The notes: a model not told the origin generated them from the letters alone. DNA of 64,000 nt from Spirochaetaceae bacterium (GCA_031278215.1 JAITKV010000034.1:55525-119524), one strand, 5' to 3'. Shown: positions 32,639 to 42,094, counted from the stretch's first letter. Translations and numbers: made by a program.

Positions 32639-33901
32639 CTATCTGCCGGTAAAGGTTCCTAATACCGCCTGCATCCAGGGATTGACTTCTCCCGGATACC
32701 TGTCCAGGGCCCCAAGCAGTTCAAAAAGGGCCTCCCGGGGTTTTTTTTGAAAGTAATAAATTTGCCCCAGGTAAAAATGGGCCTTGGCCTGGTTCTCTTC
32801 TTTCCGGGGAAGCTCCAAAAAATTCCTAAAGGCTTCTTCGGCCTTTTCCCATTGGCGCAGGGAAAAGTAGCCCTGCACTATGGAACGGATCTGGTAGTCT
32901 TCCCCGGCGGCGCCCCGTTCCAGGTCTTCGGGAAAAACCGCGGGTTCCAGGGACCCGGCCCCCGGACCCCGGCGGCTGCCCCCGGCGCCCAAAGGCGCCC
33001 CGGCCCTTTCGGATTCCGGGGAGGCCGGATCGGGGACCCCCGGAGCGCCGGAAATGTTCATCCGGGGAAGGGGCATGGTCCGGGAAAGGACGGCGCGGGC
33101 GTCCTGGGGAATCTCCACGGCGCCGGCGGTGGCGTTACGGCCGGGGCGGACGGCCCCGAACCCCGCGAGCAGATCCTCTTCATACACCGCGGCGTAATAG
33201 TAGGAAATCCCCGGGGGCGGAGTATCGATAAAGGGGGAACTGGTTTTTTGCTGAATGATCGTGGCCGAAAGCAGATCCCGCCGGGTTCTGATAGGATTGA
33301 CGCTCCGGTAGAGGATCAAATTTTTTTCCGGGTCCCCGCCGGAAAACCGGATCACAATACGGCCCTCTTCAACCTGGGCGCTGAAAACTTCTATTCCCGG
33401 AGCCCCCGGCGGGGCCTCCCCCCGCTCTACCCCGGAAGGCCCGGGGCCCGCGGCTTCCGGGCCGGTGGGAATATAGCCGGGCGCATGATCCGGATCAATG
33501 CCGATGCTGATCGTGTTGGTGTAGGGAATAGACAGAAAATACTTTCGGCCCCATTCGTCGCTGGCAACTACAAAATAATACAGGGCGCCGGGCCTGTCCG
33601 CCTCGTCCAGGTACGACTCGGCGCCGTAGGGTACTTCCACCGGAACCGGCAGGGAACCGGCGGACCCGCGGGACAGGGGGGCCGCGGAACGGTAAACATA
33701 CAGGGGGCCCTTAACATCCGGAGAATCTTTCCAGGAAAGGCGGATAAAGTTGTTTCGCACCTCCGCCTCCAGTTGGGAAACAAAGGGCGCAAAAACAACT
33801 CCGTCCCGGTTATCCGGAGACGATCCCTGGCCCCCCAGGGGAAGGGAACCGAGCCCCCCTAAAACAATAAAAAGGGCCAGCCAAGTGCTTCTTTGTACCA
33901 T
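32639..33901 (-). CDS. Exported protein with Fn3-like and TPR-like segments, function unknown
   Basis: 420 residues with signal peptide (STWLALFIVLGGLGSLPLGG). Two fibronectin-III-like modules can be traced (NNFIRLSWKDSPDVKGPLYV then YFVVASDEWG; and EGRIVIRFSGGDPEKNLILY then SYYYAAVYEED). A low-complexity Pro/Gly linker follows, and then a C-terminal TPR-like part (RQWEKAEEAFRNFLELP; KAHFYLGQIYYFQKKPREAL). A periplasmic scaffold is likely. It is read from a promoter so close that the mRNA should be leaderless. The next gene (Lnb-like) follows after 52 nt. Confidence 0.72.
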   Translation of the reverse strand: MVQRSTWLALFIVLGGLGSLPLGGQGSSPDNRDGVVFAPFVSQLEAEVRNNFIRLSWKDSPDVKGPLYVYRSAAPLSRGSAGSLPVPVEVPYGAESYLDEADRPGALYYFVVASDEWGRKYFLSIPYTNTISIGIDPDHAPGYIPTGPEAAGPGPSGVERGEAPPGAPGIEVFSAQVEEGRIVIRFSGGDPEKNLILYRSVNPIRTRRDLLSATIIQQKTSSPFIDTPPPGISYYYAAVYEEDLLAGFGAVRPGRNATAGAVEIPQDARAVLSRTMPLPRMNISGAPGVPDPASPESERAGAPLGAGGSRRGPGAGSLEPAVFPEDLERGAAGEDYQIRSIVQGYFSLRQWEKAEEAFRNFLELPRKEENQAKAHFYLGQIYYFQKKPREALFELLGALDRYPGEVNPWMQAVLGTFTGR

Positions 33902-33909
33902 GATACTAT

Positions 33910-33938
33910 ATTATACACAATAGATTTTGGTTTGTCAG
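33910..33938 (-). promoter_or_regulatory. Strong promoter of the 33.9-kb minus gene (leaderless)
   Basis: Minus strand CTGACA (33933-33938), 17-bp spacer, TATAAT (33910-33915). The ATG at 33901 is eight bases after the -10. Confidence 0.7.
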
Positions 33939-33968
33939 GCAAGCGCCTTGCAAACAATTACAATCGGA

Positions 33969-34000
33969 ATTCCCTGACAATTTCGAAATTGTCAGGGAAT
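33969..34000. repeat. Perfect 32-bp palindrome between divergent genes
   Basis: ATTCCCTGACAATTTC and its exact reverse complement abut with no spacer. It lies 31 bp upstream of the minus-strand -35 and 28 bp upstream of a plus-strand TATAAT. There is no T run, so an operator or cruciform is more likely than a terminator. Confidence 0.75.
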
Positions 34001-34054
34001 AACCGGTATAAAGAACCGGGTCCAGAGTATAATTTTTGTACCGATAATAATACC

Positions 34055-34891
34055 ATGAGGCGTATAATCTTTTTATCCATGGCTTTATTGTTTAGTTTTA
34101 CAAAAACCGGATTTTCCGAAGAAACGGTATACGTTATGCAGAGGGGCGATACCATCTATTCCATAGCCCGGACCTACGGGGTAAAGGTTCAAGATCTGCT
34201 TTCTTTAAACAATATCAGCGACCCCCGGACTGTCCGGGCGGGAAGCCGGATACGAATACCCTCCGCCGGCAGCGGATCTTCGCCGATCCCCCCGGGCTAT
34301 GGGGAATACCGGGTAGAAAAAAACGACACCCTCTACGGTATAGCCAGGCGTTACAATATTACCCTGGAGGATCTGCTGGATATGAACAGATTCTCCCCGG
34401 ATTATGTTCTTAAGGCGGGGGAAACTATCAGGATCCCCGCGCCGGAGGCCCGGGGGTCCCAAACCCCCAGGGTTCCGCCGGCCGCCGCTTCTTCCGGGGG
34501 CCGGGGAAATACCGGGGCGCCGGCGCGGATAGATCCCCGGATACGCTGGCCGGTGAACGCCAAGGAAATTACCTACATCACCGGGAAATTATACGGGGTG
34601 CAGGTAACCGGGGAACGGCAGGAGCCGGTTAAAAGCCTTACCCAGGGAACGGTTGTTTCCGCCGTACCCTACCGGGGTTTCGGCAGGGTGGCGATTATCC
34701 AAAGCGCCGGAGGATATTTGTACGTATACGGCGGCTGTGAAAGCCTTTCGGTAAAGGAAGGGGACAAGGTTACGCCGGGGGCGGAACTGGGAAAATTAGG
34801 CATAGACGCAAAATCCTCCAAGCCCCAGCTTTTTTTCTTTGTGTACCGAAGCAACAACCCCGTGGATCCCGCGACGGCCCCCAGGGCCTAA
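34055..34891 (+). CDS. LysM protein with degenerate M23 (LytM) domain, NlpD/EnvC-like
   Basis: 278 residues from the ATG at 34055. A TATAAT at 34028-34033 lies 21 nt upstream and no Shine-Dalgarno is visible. A signal peptide (IIFLSMALLFSFTKTGFS) is followed by two LysM modules: YVMQRGDTIYSIARTYGV and YRVEKNDTLYGIARRYNI, each about 45 residues. A Pro/Ser linker leads to a C-terminal M23-like domain (SLTQGTVVSAVPYRGFGRVA; KEGDKVTPGAELGKLG; PQLFFFVYRSNNPVDP). The expected zinc ligands HxH and the first His are replaced (YVYGG and LFFFVY), so it should be a non-catalytic amidase activator rather than an endopeptidase. Confidence 0.85.
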   Translation: MRRIIFLSMALLFSFTKTGFSEETVYVMQRGDTIYSIARTYGVKVQDLLSLNNISDPRTVRAGSRIRIPSAGSGSSPIPPGYGEYRVEKNDTLYGIARRYNITLEDLLDMNRFSPDYVLKAGETIRIPAPEARGSQTPRVPPAAASSGGRGNTGAPARIDPRIRWPVNAKEITYITGKLYGVQVTGERQEPVKSLTQGTVVSAVPYRGFGRVAIIQSAGGYLYVYGGCESLSVKEGDKVTPGAELGKLGIDAKSSKPQLFFFVYRSNNPVDPATAPRA

Positions 34892-35161
34892 TTCCCGGCA
34901 TATCGGGCAAAGCATATCGAACAAAATAATTCCCCCCGCCCGTACACGGGCCGCCGCAATGTAAAATTCCGGGAAAATCCGGCCCCCGGAGGAAATTTTC
35001 GCCTAAAACGCCCCGGATCGGCGGAAACAAGGCTTACACACGCTCCGCATCGTTAAAATACGGTAAAAAACCGGCAAAAGGGCAAAAAATAATAAAAAAA
35101 GCGAAAAAGGGTGTAGTTTGGTTGATACTTTCGGCAAAATATGGGGAAAGAGGTAAAATCA
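34892..35161 (+). other. Spacer upstream of the sigma factor gene
   Basis: 270 bases, A-rich at the right end, with a small GCCCGTACACGGGC hairpin near 34940. I see no convincing -35/-10 pair and no sigma54-type GG-N10-GC element. The sigma gene may be read through from the LysM gene. Confidence 0.4.
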
Positions 35162-36277
35162 ATGATAAAAAAAATCGAAAATACAAAATCAAAAGTACTC
35201 CCTTTGAGCAAAGATTTTTCTGTTAAATACATCGGAGAAACTCCTTTTTCTTTGCGTAACGACCGGGGACGGATAAAAAAACGGATCCGGGACAATCCTC
35301 CCCGGGGAAAACGGCCAAAACCGGTAAAAGAAAAGGATCCGCTGGCCCTGTACTTTAAAGAAATATCCAGGTATCCCCTTTTGTCGGGGAAGGACGAGCA
35401 GGCCATCGGGGAACAGATAGCGTTTTACCGCCACAAGCTTGTTTTCCTTAATACGGTTTACCGGGGCAGGGAAAACGACGCGCAGTACAAAATGGAAAAG
35501 AAACTGCTGGATAATTCCCTGCTGCAAACCAAAAACAGGATGATCAACTCCAATTTGCGGCTGGTGGTTTCTATTGCCAAAAATTACCAGCACCGGGGGC
35601 TTGCCCTGCTGGACCTAATCGACGAAGGAAACATCGGCCTTATAGAGGCCGTGGAACGGTTTGATTATACCCGAAAGTGCCGTTTTTCCACCTATGGAAC
35701 CTGGTGGATCAGGCAGGCCATTATTAAAAGCATCGCCGACAAGGGAAAGGTTATCCGCATTCCCGTCCACATGCTTAACACCATAAAAAAATGTTATTTT
35801 GTCAACAAACAGCTTACCCAGGATCTGGGCCGGGATCCCAGCGCCGAAGAACTTTCAAAATACCTTGGCCTGCCCATTAGCAAGATAAAAGAAATTATCA
35901 AGCTTTCCCAGGAAACCGCCAGCCTGGACACCATCGTCGACGACGGAAACCTTACCCGTCTGGCAGACCTTATCAGGGACGATTCCATGAAAGAGCCCTT
36001 CGAAACGGCCTTTTCCGCAACCCTTCAGGATACGATAGATCAGATCCTTACCCGCCTTTCGGAACGGGAGATGAAGATTATCCAGCTTCGGTTTGGCCTG
36101 AACGGTAAAGCCCCCCTGACCCTGGAAGAGACGGGGAAGATTTTGGGCATTACCCGGGAACGGGTTAGGCAGATCCAGGAAAAGGCCGCGGGGAAACTCC
36201 GGGGTTTTTCGGAACTGCAGGAACTTAGGACCCCCTGCCAGGCGCCCGTTCTAAAAAAGTCCCGGCAGGAAAGTTGA
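35162..36277 (+). CDS. Sigma70-family factor without region 1.1 (RpoS-like group)
   Basis: 371 residues from the ATG at 35162, which has AGAGGT seven bases upstream (ATG at 35141 is an alternative). Region 1.2 is [20 protein letters not shown]. Region 2 reads [37 protein letters not shown] and [13 protein letters not shown]. Region 3 reads [15 protein letters not shown]. Region 4 has [15 protein letters not shown] and [20 protein letters not shown]. It lacks the long region 1.1 and the spacer of primary sigma factors, as in group 2 (RpoS-type) factors. It follows an NlpD-like gene, as rpoS does in enterobacteria. Its end overlaps the convergent tatQM gene by 27 bp. Confidence 0.85.
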   Translation: MIKKIENTKSKVLPLSKDFSVKYIGETPFSLRNDRGRIKKRIRDNPPRGKRPKPVKEKDPLALYFKEISRYPLLSGKDEQAIGEQIAFYRHKLVFLNTVYRGRENDAQYKMEKKLLDNSLLQTKNRMINSNLRLVVSIAKNYQHRGLALLDLIDEGNIGLIEAVERFDYTRKCRFSTYGTWWIRQAIIKSIADKGKVIRIPVHMLNTIKKCYFVNKQLTQDLGRDPSAEELSKYLGLPISKIKEIIKLSQETASLDTIVDDGNLTRLADLIRDDSMKEPFETAFSATLQDTIDQILTRLSEREMKIIQLRFGLNGKAPLTLEETGKILGITRERVRQIQEKAAGKLRGFSELQELRTPCQAPVLKKSRQES

Positions 36278-38119
36278 AAAGGCCGGCACATAGGTTACTA
36301 AAAACACCACCAAAAGCTGGATTAAAAGGAAGGGCAGCACATAGCGGCAGACTTGGATAAAGGGCTTTTTAAACCGGTAGCTGGCCAAAAAAAGATTAAG
36401 CCCCACCGGGGGAGTAAGAAAGCCCACTTCCAGATTGATAATAAAAATAATTCCCAGGTGCACCGGATCAATGCCGTAGGCTGCTCCCAGGGGGCTGACC
36501 AGGGGCAGCACAATTAGGATGGCCGAAAAAATGTCCATAAGGCAGCCGACTATAAAAAGGGAAAGGTTAAGAAGGAGCAAAAAAACTACCTTGGACTGCA
36601 CGACTTCCCGCATCCACAGGGCAAGGTTCTGCGGAGCCTGGGTGTCGATGATGTAGTACGACAGGGCCATGGAAAGGGCGATGATTGAAAACACCCCGCC
36701 GATGATCGGCACGGCCCTGCGAAAAACCTCGGCCACATTCCGGATCGCTATGTCCCGGTGAATAAGCACCTCCACTAAAAAAACATAGACCACCGAGACC
36801 GCTCCCAGCTCGACAATAGAAAGAATACCGGAAAAGAAAGCCCCCACCAGCAGCACGGGAAGAAGTATCTCGAAGGCCGAGTCTTTAATGTTTCCCAGGG
36901 CCGCGGTAATGTCGAACCGATCCCGGGGAACTTTAACTTTAACGGATCGTACAATGCCAAAAATCATCACCGCGCCGATAAGGATCAGGCCCGGAATAAT
37001 TCCCCCCAAAAAAAGCTTAAGGATATTGGTCATCGTGGTGGCCCCGATCAGAATAATAGGCAGGCTGGGGGGAAAGAGCAGGCCAATGCTGCCGGTGGAA
37101 GTAAGGAGCCCGATGGAAAAGTCCTGGGGATACCGGACATGCTCGGAAAGGATCGAAAAAAGAAGCCCCCCCAGGGCCAGGATCGTTACCCCCGACGCGC
37201 CGGTAAACGAGGTAAAGAAGGCGCAGATAAGTACGGTAACGACGATCATGCCCCCGGGAAACCATCCAAAGAGGCTGCGGAAGGTTTTAACCAGCCGCTC
37301 CCCCGCCCTGCTTTCCGAAAGAAGAAATCCTGCGAGGGTAAAGAGGGGTATGGGGACAAGGTTGTCCTGGGTTAGGGCCATGTAGATCTGGTTGGCCACC
37401 ACGTCGATTTCCCCCCAGGACGCCTCGATAAGCAGCAGCGCCAGCCCCCCCATGACCACAAAGAGGGGGGTTCCGGCAAACGCGGCGGCGATGAGGATCG
37501 CCGCCGAGGGAATTTTTACATACCAGGCCAGGTCGTAGAAAAAGCTGGAAATACCGGTAATAAAAGAGGGGGGATCAAAGAGCCACAGGGCTTTTCCGAT
37601 GATGGGAAGGGAGAAAAAGGTCCCCAATGCCAGCACCGCATAGGGGATTATTTTAAGCTTTCCTTCCAAAGGGGTCCGCCGGGCAAAGCGAAGGGCCATA
37701 ACCCCGTAACCCACGGGGATAATCAGGGCAAAGATCCGGTCCGGAATTATTCCGCAGATAAGCCTGCCCATAAGGCCGATTCGGATAAAGGAAACCGCGG
37801 ACCAGGCGATGATCGTACTTACAAAGACAGAAAGAATATGGCTGCCCAGGGCGGCGATTTTTTTTACCGGTTCCGGAAAAAAATTTTCCGCCAGGGCAAT
37901 GGAAAGGTGCTCGCCGCTTTTGGTGGTTATCATGGCCGACAGAAGCCCCGCCGCCAGAAGCAGGTGGATTAAAAGCCCCGGGGCGTCGGGAAATCCTGTT
38001 TTAAGGACCAGCCGCATTACCACATCGGCGACGGGAACCAGGGTTAAAAGACCAAGGGAAAGATAACAGATTCCTTCTTCCAGGGAATGCAGAAAACCCC
38101 GCCCCGGTCCGGACTTCAC
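36251..38119 (-). CDS. TRAP transporter fused DctQ-DctM permease (TatQM)
   Basis: 622-residue membrane protein. The first 170 residues form the small DctQ-type unit ([20 protein letters not shown]; four helices). The remainder is the large DctM unit with about 12 helices, including [75 protein letters not shown] and [15 protein letters not shown]. It imports an unknown organic solute with a sodium gradient, working with TatP. It overlaps the TatP gene by 4 nt. It corresponds by order to T. pallidum TP0958. Confidence 0.92.
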   Translation of the reverse strand: MKSGPGRGFLHSLEEGICYLSLGLLTLVPVADVVMRLVLKTGFPDAPGLLIHLLLAAGLLSAMITTKSGEHLSIALAENFFPEPVKKIAALGSHILSVFVSTIIAWSAVSFIRIGLMGRLICGIIPDRIFALIIPVGYGVMALRFARRTPLEGKLKIIPYAVLALGTFFSLPIIGKALWLFDPPSFITGISSFFYDLAWYVKIPSAAILIAAAFAGTPLFVVMGGLALLLIEASWGEIDVVANQIYMALTQDNLVPIPLFTLAGFLLSESRAGERLVKTFRSLFGWFPGGMIVVTVLICAFFTSFTGASGVTILALGGLLFSILSEHVRYPQDFSIGLLTSTGSIGLLFPPSLPIILIGATTMTNILKLFLGGIIPGLILIGAVMIFGIVRSVKVKVPRDRFDITAALGNIKDSAFEILLPVLLVGAFFSGILSIVELGAVSVVYVFLVEVLIHRDIAIRNVAEVFRRAVPIIGGVFSIIALSMALSYYIIDTQAPQNLALWMREVVQSKVVFLLLLNLSLFIVGCLMDIFSAILIVLPLVSPLGAAYGIDPVHLGIIFIINLEVGFLTPPVGLNLFLASYRFKKPFIQVCRYVLPFLLIQLLVVFLVTYVPAFSTFLPGLF

Positions 38120-39132
38120 TGTCTTCCCCGGTAGCTGCGGAGTATTCCGTCTATCTTGGTGTACATGGCCCGGTTAAAGGTATTGCCCAGCAGGTTGGGG
38201 ATTGCCCGGGTCATGTCGTTGTACCATTCCTGCTGCTGCCGGGAACTTATCTGGTTTTCCACCAGGCCGTAGTTTTTCATCTGCCGGATGGCGTCGTTTT
38301 CCAGCTTAAGAAGGGAGTTTTCGATTTCACCTCCGATACGCTGGGTAACCCGGACAAGTTCGTTTTTATACCGGTCCGGAATGGATTGCCAGGCATGCTT
38401 GTTAAAGACTATGCCCGCCATAAAGGGGGCAATGTTGATGGAGGCCATATTTTTTGCGGCCCCAAAATACTGAAACCCCGCGGCGGCAATGGGGCTTTGG
38501 TATACCGCGTCGATGGATCCGCCCCGCAGGGCAATAAGAAGCCGGTTTTGATCCACCATTACTACCTGGTACCCCATGATCCTAAAAGCCTGGGCCAGTT
38601 CCGGTTCCGAGGGAATGCTCCCCACTTTCTGGTTTTTTAAATCCACGGGCACAAATACCGGTTCCCGGGAAAAAAATTTTATCCACCCCCCCCGAATCAG
38701 GGCCAGGGAAAAATAATTTTGAGAGTTGATCTGGGCTTCAAAATCTTTCTTTACGGTTTTTAGCACCTCGGTCAATTCCGCATCGTTTCTAATCAGGAAA
38801 GGACAACTTAGGGTAAGAATATCCGGGGCTATTTTATTAAGCCCGAAGGAGGTAAGGACCGCCGCCTGGATCGTATTCATGTTAAGCTTTTGCAGCACCG
38901 CGTCTTCGCTGCCCTGGGTGCCGTTGGCATATACCTGGAGCCGCACTTCCCCGTTGCTTACCCTGGACCATTCGGCGGCAAGTTTATTCAGGGCCTGGCC
39001 CCACTGGGTGTTTTCCGGCACCATGGACGCCAGCTTAATAACAATTTGCCGCGGGGGCCTTTGCGCATAGGCCCGGACGCCAAGCAATGCCGCTGCAAGG
39101 ACAAACAAAACCATCTTTTTTTTCACTGCCAT
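38116..39132 (-). CDS. TRAP transporter substrate-binding protein (TatP)
   Basis: 338 residues with signal peptide (MVLFVLAAALLGVRAYA). DctP-family features: IVIKLASMVPENTQWGQALN, KLAAEWSRVSNGEVRLQVYA, NMNTIQAAVLTSFGLNKIAP, CPFLIRNDAELTEVLKT and ALRGGSIDAVYQSPIAAAGF. The motif around Arg184 is not the usual sialate/dicarboxylate one, so the ligand is not predicted. In T. pallidum the homologue TatP binds TatT and is thought to take a hydrophobic ligand. Middle gene of tatT-tatP-tatQM. Confidence 0.9.
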   Translation of the reverse strand: MAVKKKMVLFVLAAALLGVRAYAQRPPRQIVIKLASMVPENTQWGQALNKLAAEWSRVSNGEVRLQVYANGTQGSEDAVLQKLNMNTIQAAVLTSFGLNKIAPDILTLSCPFLIRNDAELTEVLKTVKKDFEAQINSQNYFSLALIRGGWIKFFSREPVFVPVDLKNQKVGSIPSEPELAQAFRIMGYQVVMVDQNRLLIALRGGSIDAVYQSPIAAAGFQYFGAAKNMASINIAPFMAGIVFNKHAWQSIPDRYKNELVRVTQRIGGEIENSLLKLENDAIRQMKNYGLVENQISSRQQQEWYNDMTRAIPNLLGNTFNRAMYTKIDGILRSYRGRQ

Positions 39133-39174
39133 ACTCCTTATGTTATGCCGGCGGCCGGTTTATTTGCCTTCGGT

Positions 39175-40224
39175 TCATTCGTTTTCGGCGCCCCCGGTAT
39201 AGAAACTTTCATCCCAGGCTTCTTCGTCCCAGGCTTCTTCGTCAAAGTCCGCAAAAAGCTCCTGGGCCCTTCCAAGCAGGTACCGGGCCTTTTCCTGGTT
39301 AATGATATTAACCAGGGTGGTGGGAGCGCCGGCCTCTATGTCTATGGCCAGAGCGGCTTCGAGGTTGCTGCGGAAGGCCGGGTAATCCTGGGCCGGGATT
39401 GCCACCGCCCGGGCGTAAGAAACATAGGGACCCGCAGAAAGGCCCTTGGATTTTTCCAGCGCCCGGCCATAGTGGATTTTGGCCTTTTCCGGATCCCCCC
39501 CCATGCCTTCGGGCAGGGACCCGTAGAAGAGGATGTAAAAATCGTCCAGGGCGCCCTGGTTAAAATCCGGATCCAGATCGTAGGCCCTGTCCACCAAAAG
39601 GGTAATCAGGGGAACCCGGGTTCCCAGATCAAGGTCAAAGGGCGACAGGGCATAGGCGGAAAGATTTCCCGCGGCATACCAGTACAGCAGGGCCACATCT
39701 TCTTTTTTTACCCTCCCCAGCTGTTCCTGGATTTGGGCCGGATCGGCGTCCCGCAACTCCGCGGCGCCGCGGATCAAGCCGGGGTATTTGTTGTTAATCC
39801 CCCGTTCCAGGATCGCCGCCCCCCGAAGGTAAAGTTTTCGCGCCCGGTCCAGTTCCTGAAGTTTTTTGACGTACTCCCCCACCGGCAGCATTTCCGCCGG
39901 ACCCTGAACAAAAGCATTGGCGTACATGACAAACAGGGAGCCGGTGGTAAGGATAAGCCCCGGATGATCGGGGTTTTTTTCCAGCAGGGTTTCGTACATC
40001 TTTACCGCAAAGGGCAGGGCGTCCCCCACCAGCCGCGGATCCGTATCCCCCAGGAAGGCGTTGTTTGAGCCCCCGCCGGTAAGCGTGTCGGAGATTTTAT
40101 TGATTACCAGCTTGTTCAGGGAGCAGGCGCCCAGGCTTCCCCACATGCACAGCGGTATAAGGATCCTGCACAGAATGCGGGGTAATTTACAAATTAAAGG
40201 TGATCTACAATCCATGGTTTTCAT
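39175..40224 (-). CDS. TRAP-associated TPR lipoprotein (TatT)
   Basis: 349 residues. A lipobox LGAC follows a hydrophobic stretch (LCRILIPLCMWGSLGAC). Sequence blocks TDPRLVGDALPFAVKMYETL, LILTTGSLFVMYANAFVQGP, VALLYWYAAGNLSAYALSPF and GDPEKAKIHYGRALEKSKGL match the TatT family, a trimer of TPR hairpins with a central pore in T. pallidum TP0956. It is anchored in a membrane on the periplasmic side and hands ligand to TatP. The C-terminus repeats DEEAWDEEAWDE, encoded by a duplicated 15-bp unit. It overlaps pgm by 4 nt. Confidence 0.88.
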   Translation of the reverse strand: MKTMDCRSPLICKLPRILCRILIPLCMWGSLGACSLNKLVINKISDTLTGGGSNNAFLGDTDPRLVGDALPFAVKMYETLLEKNPDHPGLILTTGSLFVMYANAFVQGPAEMLPVGEYVKKLQELDRARKLYLRGAAILERGINNKYPGLIRGAAELRDADPAQIQEQLGRVKKEDVALLYWYAAGNLSAYALSPFDLDLGTRVPLITLLVDRAYDLDPDFNQGALDDFYILFYGSLPEGMGGDPEKAKIHYGRALEKSKGLSAGPYVSYARAVAIPAQDYPAFRSNLEAALAIDIEAGAPTTLVNIINQEKARYLLGRAQELFADFDEEAWDEEAWDESFYTGGAENE

Positions 40225-42017
40225 TCGCCGATAACACTCCGGATGTCTTTTTTTATTCCTTCCAGTTTACGGCCCGCTTCGGCCTTTGCGGCTTCCAGGC
40301 TTCCCCCGGAAGCTTCTACCTCTGCGCAGCAGGTGGCGTAAAACTTAATCTTAGGCTCGGTGCCGCTGGGGCGGGCGCTGACTACCGTCCCGTCTTCCAG
40401 AAAGAATTGAAGCACGTCGCTGGGGGGCAGCCCCTCCGCGCCGTTCTTGATATCCCGGACCTTTGATACGCTTATTCCCCCCAGGGTTTGGGGAGGATTC
40501 TTCCGGTACCCTTCCATAATTCCCTGCATAATCCCCGGCCCCTCCGGCCCCTGGAAATATTTGGAAATCCCCATCTCCTGCCAGTACCCGCATTGGACGT
40601 AGAGTTCGTTAAGCCGGTCCAAAAGGCTCTTTCCCCTGCTTCGCCAGTAGAGGGTCATTTCCCCGGTCAGGGCCGCGGCGGAAACGCCGTCCTTATCCCG
40701 GACTTCGGTTTCCACCAGATAGCCGTAGCTTTCTTCGGTGCCGTAAAGAAAGGTTCCTTCTATTTCCCCGGTATCGCAGCGGCGCATCACGTCGGCTATC
40801 CATTTAAAGCCCGTAAGAACTTCCAGACATTCAACGCCATAGGAAGCGGCCACCCGTTTCTGCATTCCCGTGGTAACCACCGTATTAACCATCAAGGGCT
40901 TGGGGGGAAGCTTCCCCTGTTCCTTGAGGGAGAAGAAGATGTAGTCCGCCAACAGGACCCCCATTTGATTGCCGCTTATCAACACAAAGCCGTCCTGGGA
41001 AACGTTCCCCGGCTGTAATCCCGGCACGGCAATCCCAAAGCGATCCGCATCCGGGTCCGTGGCCATGACCACATCGGCCCCTTCTTTTTTGCCCAGTTTT
41101 ATAGCCATGTCCAGGGCCGCGGCTTCTTCCGGGTTGGGAAAGTCCACGGTGGGAAAATCCCCGTTTCCTTCCCGCTGTTCAGGGACGGTGATTACCTTAA
41201 GCCCCAGATCCCCCAGGATCCTTTCCACGTGGAAGGCCCCGGTGCCGTGAAGGGGGGTGTACACGATCTTTACCTCCCCGGCCTTTTCCCTGATAAGATC
41301 CGGCCGGAAAAGCCGGCTTTTTACCATGGCCTGGTACGGGCCGTCTACTTCCTTGTCGATGATCTGCAGCAGTCCCAGCTTAAGCGCTTCTTCCCGGCTT
41401 ATTTCCCGAATCTCCGAAACCCCCTGGACCTCGGCGATAATCCCCTTGTCGTGGGGGGCTATAACCTGGGCCCCGTCGTTCCAGTAGGCTTTGTACCCGT
41501 TGTATTGGGGAGGGTTATGGCTGGCGGTAACTACTATCCCCGTATCGCAGCCCAGGAGCCGGATGGCAAAGGATAATTCCGGGGTGGGCCGCAGGGCCGA
41601 AAAAAGGTATGCCTTGATGCCGTTGGCGGCAAAAATCAGCGCCGCGGCTTCGGCAAATTCCGCGGAATAATGGCGGCTGTCAAAGGCCAGGGCCGCCGAA
41701 AGCCCCCCCCGCCCCCTCCGGACGGCCTTTTCGGGGAATGCTTTACAAATGTAGTTGGCTAAGCCCTGGGTGGCCTTCTTAACCACCAGGGTATTCATCC
41801 GGTTATAGCCGCCGCCGATTATCCCCCGCAGGCCCCCGGTGCCGAATTCCAGGTCCTGGTAAAACCGGTCTTCCAGTTCTGCGGCGGCGGCCTCCGCGGA
41901 ACTTCCGCCGCCGGAATTTGCCGCCGCCAGCAGCTTTTCCACCTCGGACCGGAAATGGGGATCCTTCTCCTGAGTTATATAGTCCCGGGCCCGTTCAATA
42001 ACAGTGCTTTTTTCCAT
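40221..42017 (-). CDS. pgm: Phosphoglucomutase/phosphomannomutase (PgcA/Pgm type)
   Basis: 598-residue alpha-D-phosphohexomutase. The phosphoserine loop is VVTASHNPPQYNGYKAYW near residue 150, the metal loop ATDPDADRFGIAVP near 290, and the sugar loop YGTEESYGYLV near 410. The phosphate-binding loop VSARPSGTEPKIKFY lies near 555. N-terminal FYQDLEFGTGGLRGIIGGGY is typical of the PgcA/Pgm2 group that acts on glucose-1-phosphate (sometimes ribose phosphates). First gene of the pgm-tatT-tatP-tatQM unit; promoter at 42095-42123. Confidence 0.93.
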   Translation of the reverse strand: MEKSTVIERARDYITQEKDPHFRSEVEKLLAAANSGGGSSAEAAAAELEDRFYQDLEFGTGGLRGIIGGGYNRMNTLVVKKATQGLANYICKAFPEKAVRRGRGGLSAALAFDSRHYSAEFAEAAALIFAANGIKAYLFSALRPTPELSFAIRLLGCDTGIVVTASHNPPQYNGYKAYWNDGAQVIAPHDKGIIAEVQGVSEIREISREEALKLGLLQIIDKEVDGPYQAMVKSRLFRPDLIREKAGEVKIVYTPLHGTGAFHVERILGDLGLKVITVPEQREGNGDFPTVDFPNPEEAAALDMAIKLGKKEGADVVMATDPDADRFGIAVPGLQPGNVSQDGFVLISGNQMGVLLADYIFFSLKEQGKLPPKPLMVNTVVTTGMQKRVAASYGVECLEVLTGFKWIADVMRRCDTGEIEGTFLYGTEESYGYLVETEVRDKDGVSAAALTGEMTLYWRSRGKSLLDRLNELYVQCGYWQEMGISKYFQGPEGPGIMQGIMEGYRKNPPQTLGGISVSKVRDIKNGAEGLPPSDVLQFFLEDGTVVSARPSGTEPKIKFYATCCAEVEASGGSLEAAKAEAGRKLEGIKKDIRSVIGE

Positions 42018-42051
42018 AACATACCCTCCGGTTCGCCGGAATGGCGAAGGA

Positions 42052-42082
42052 CCCCGTAAAACGGGGGCCCCGTTTTACGGGG
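42052..42082 (-). repeat. 31-bp palindrome in the pgm leader
   Basis: CCCCGTAAAACGGGG and CCCCGTTTTACGGGG flank a single base. It lies between the promoter start and the ribosome site of pgm, so it forms a very stable 5' hairpin. Confidence 0.75.
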
Positions 42083-42094
42083 ACGCTACCCTTT

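Noticed and set aside
35080..35161. Sigma54-type promoter before the sigma factor gene
   Set aside because: The best GG...GC pair is spaced 12 bases, not 10.
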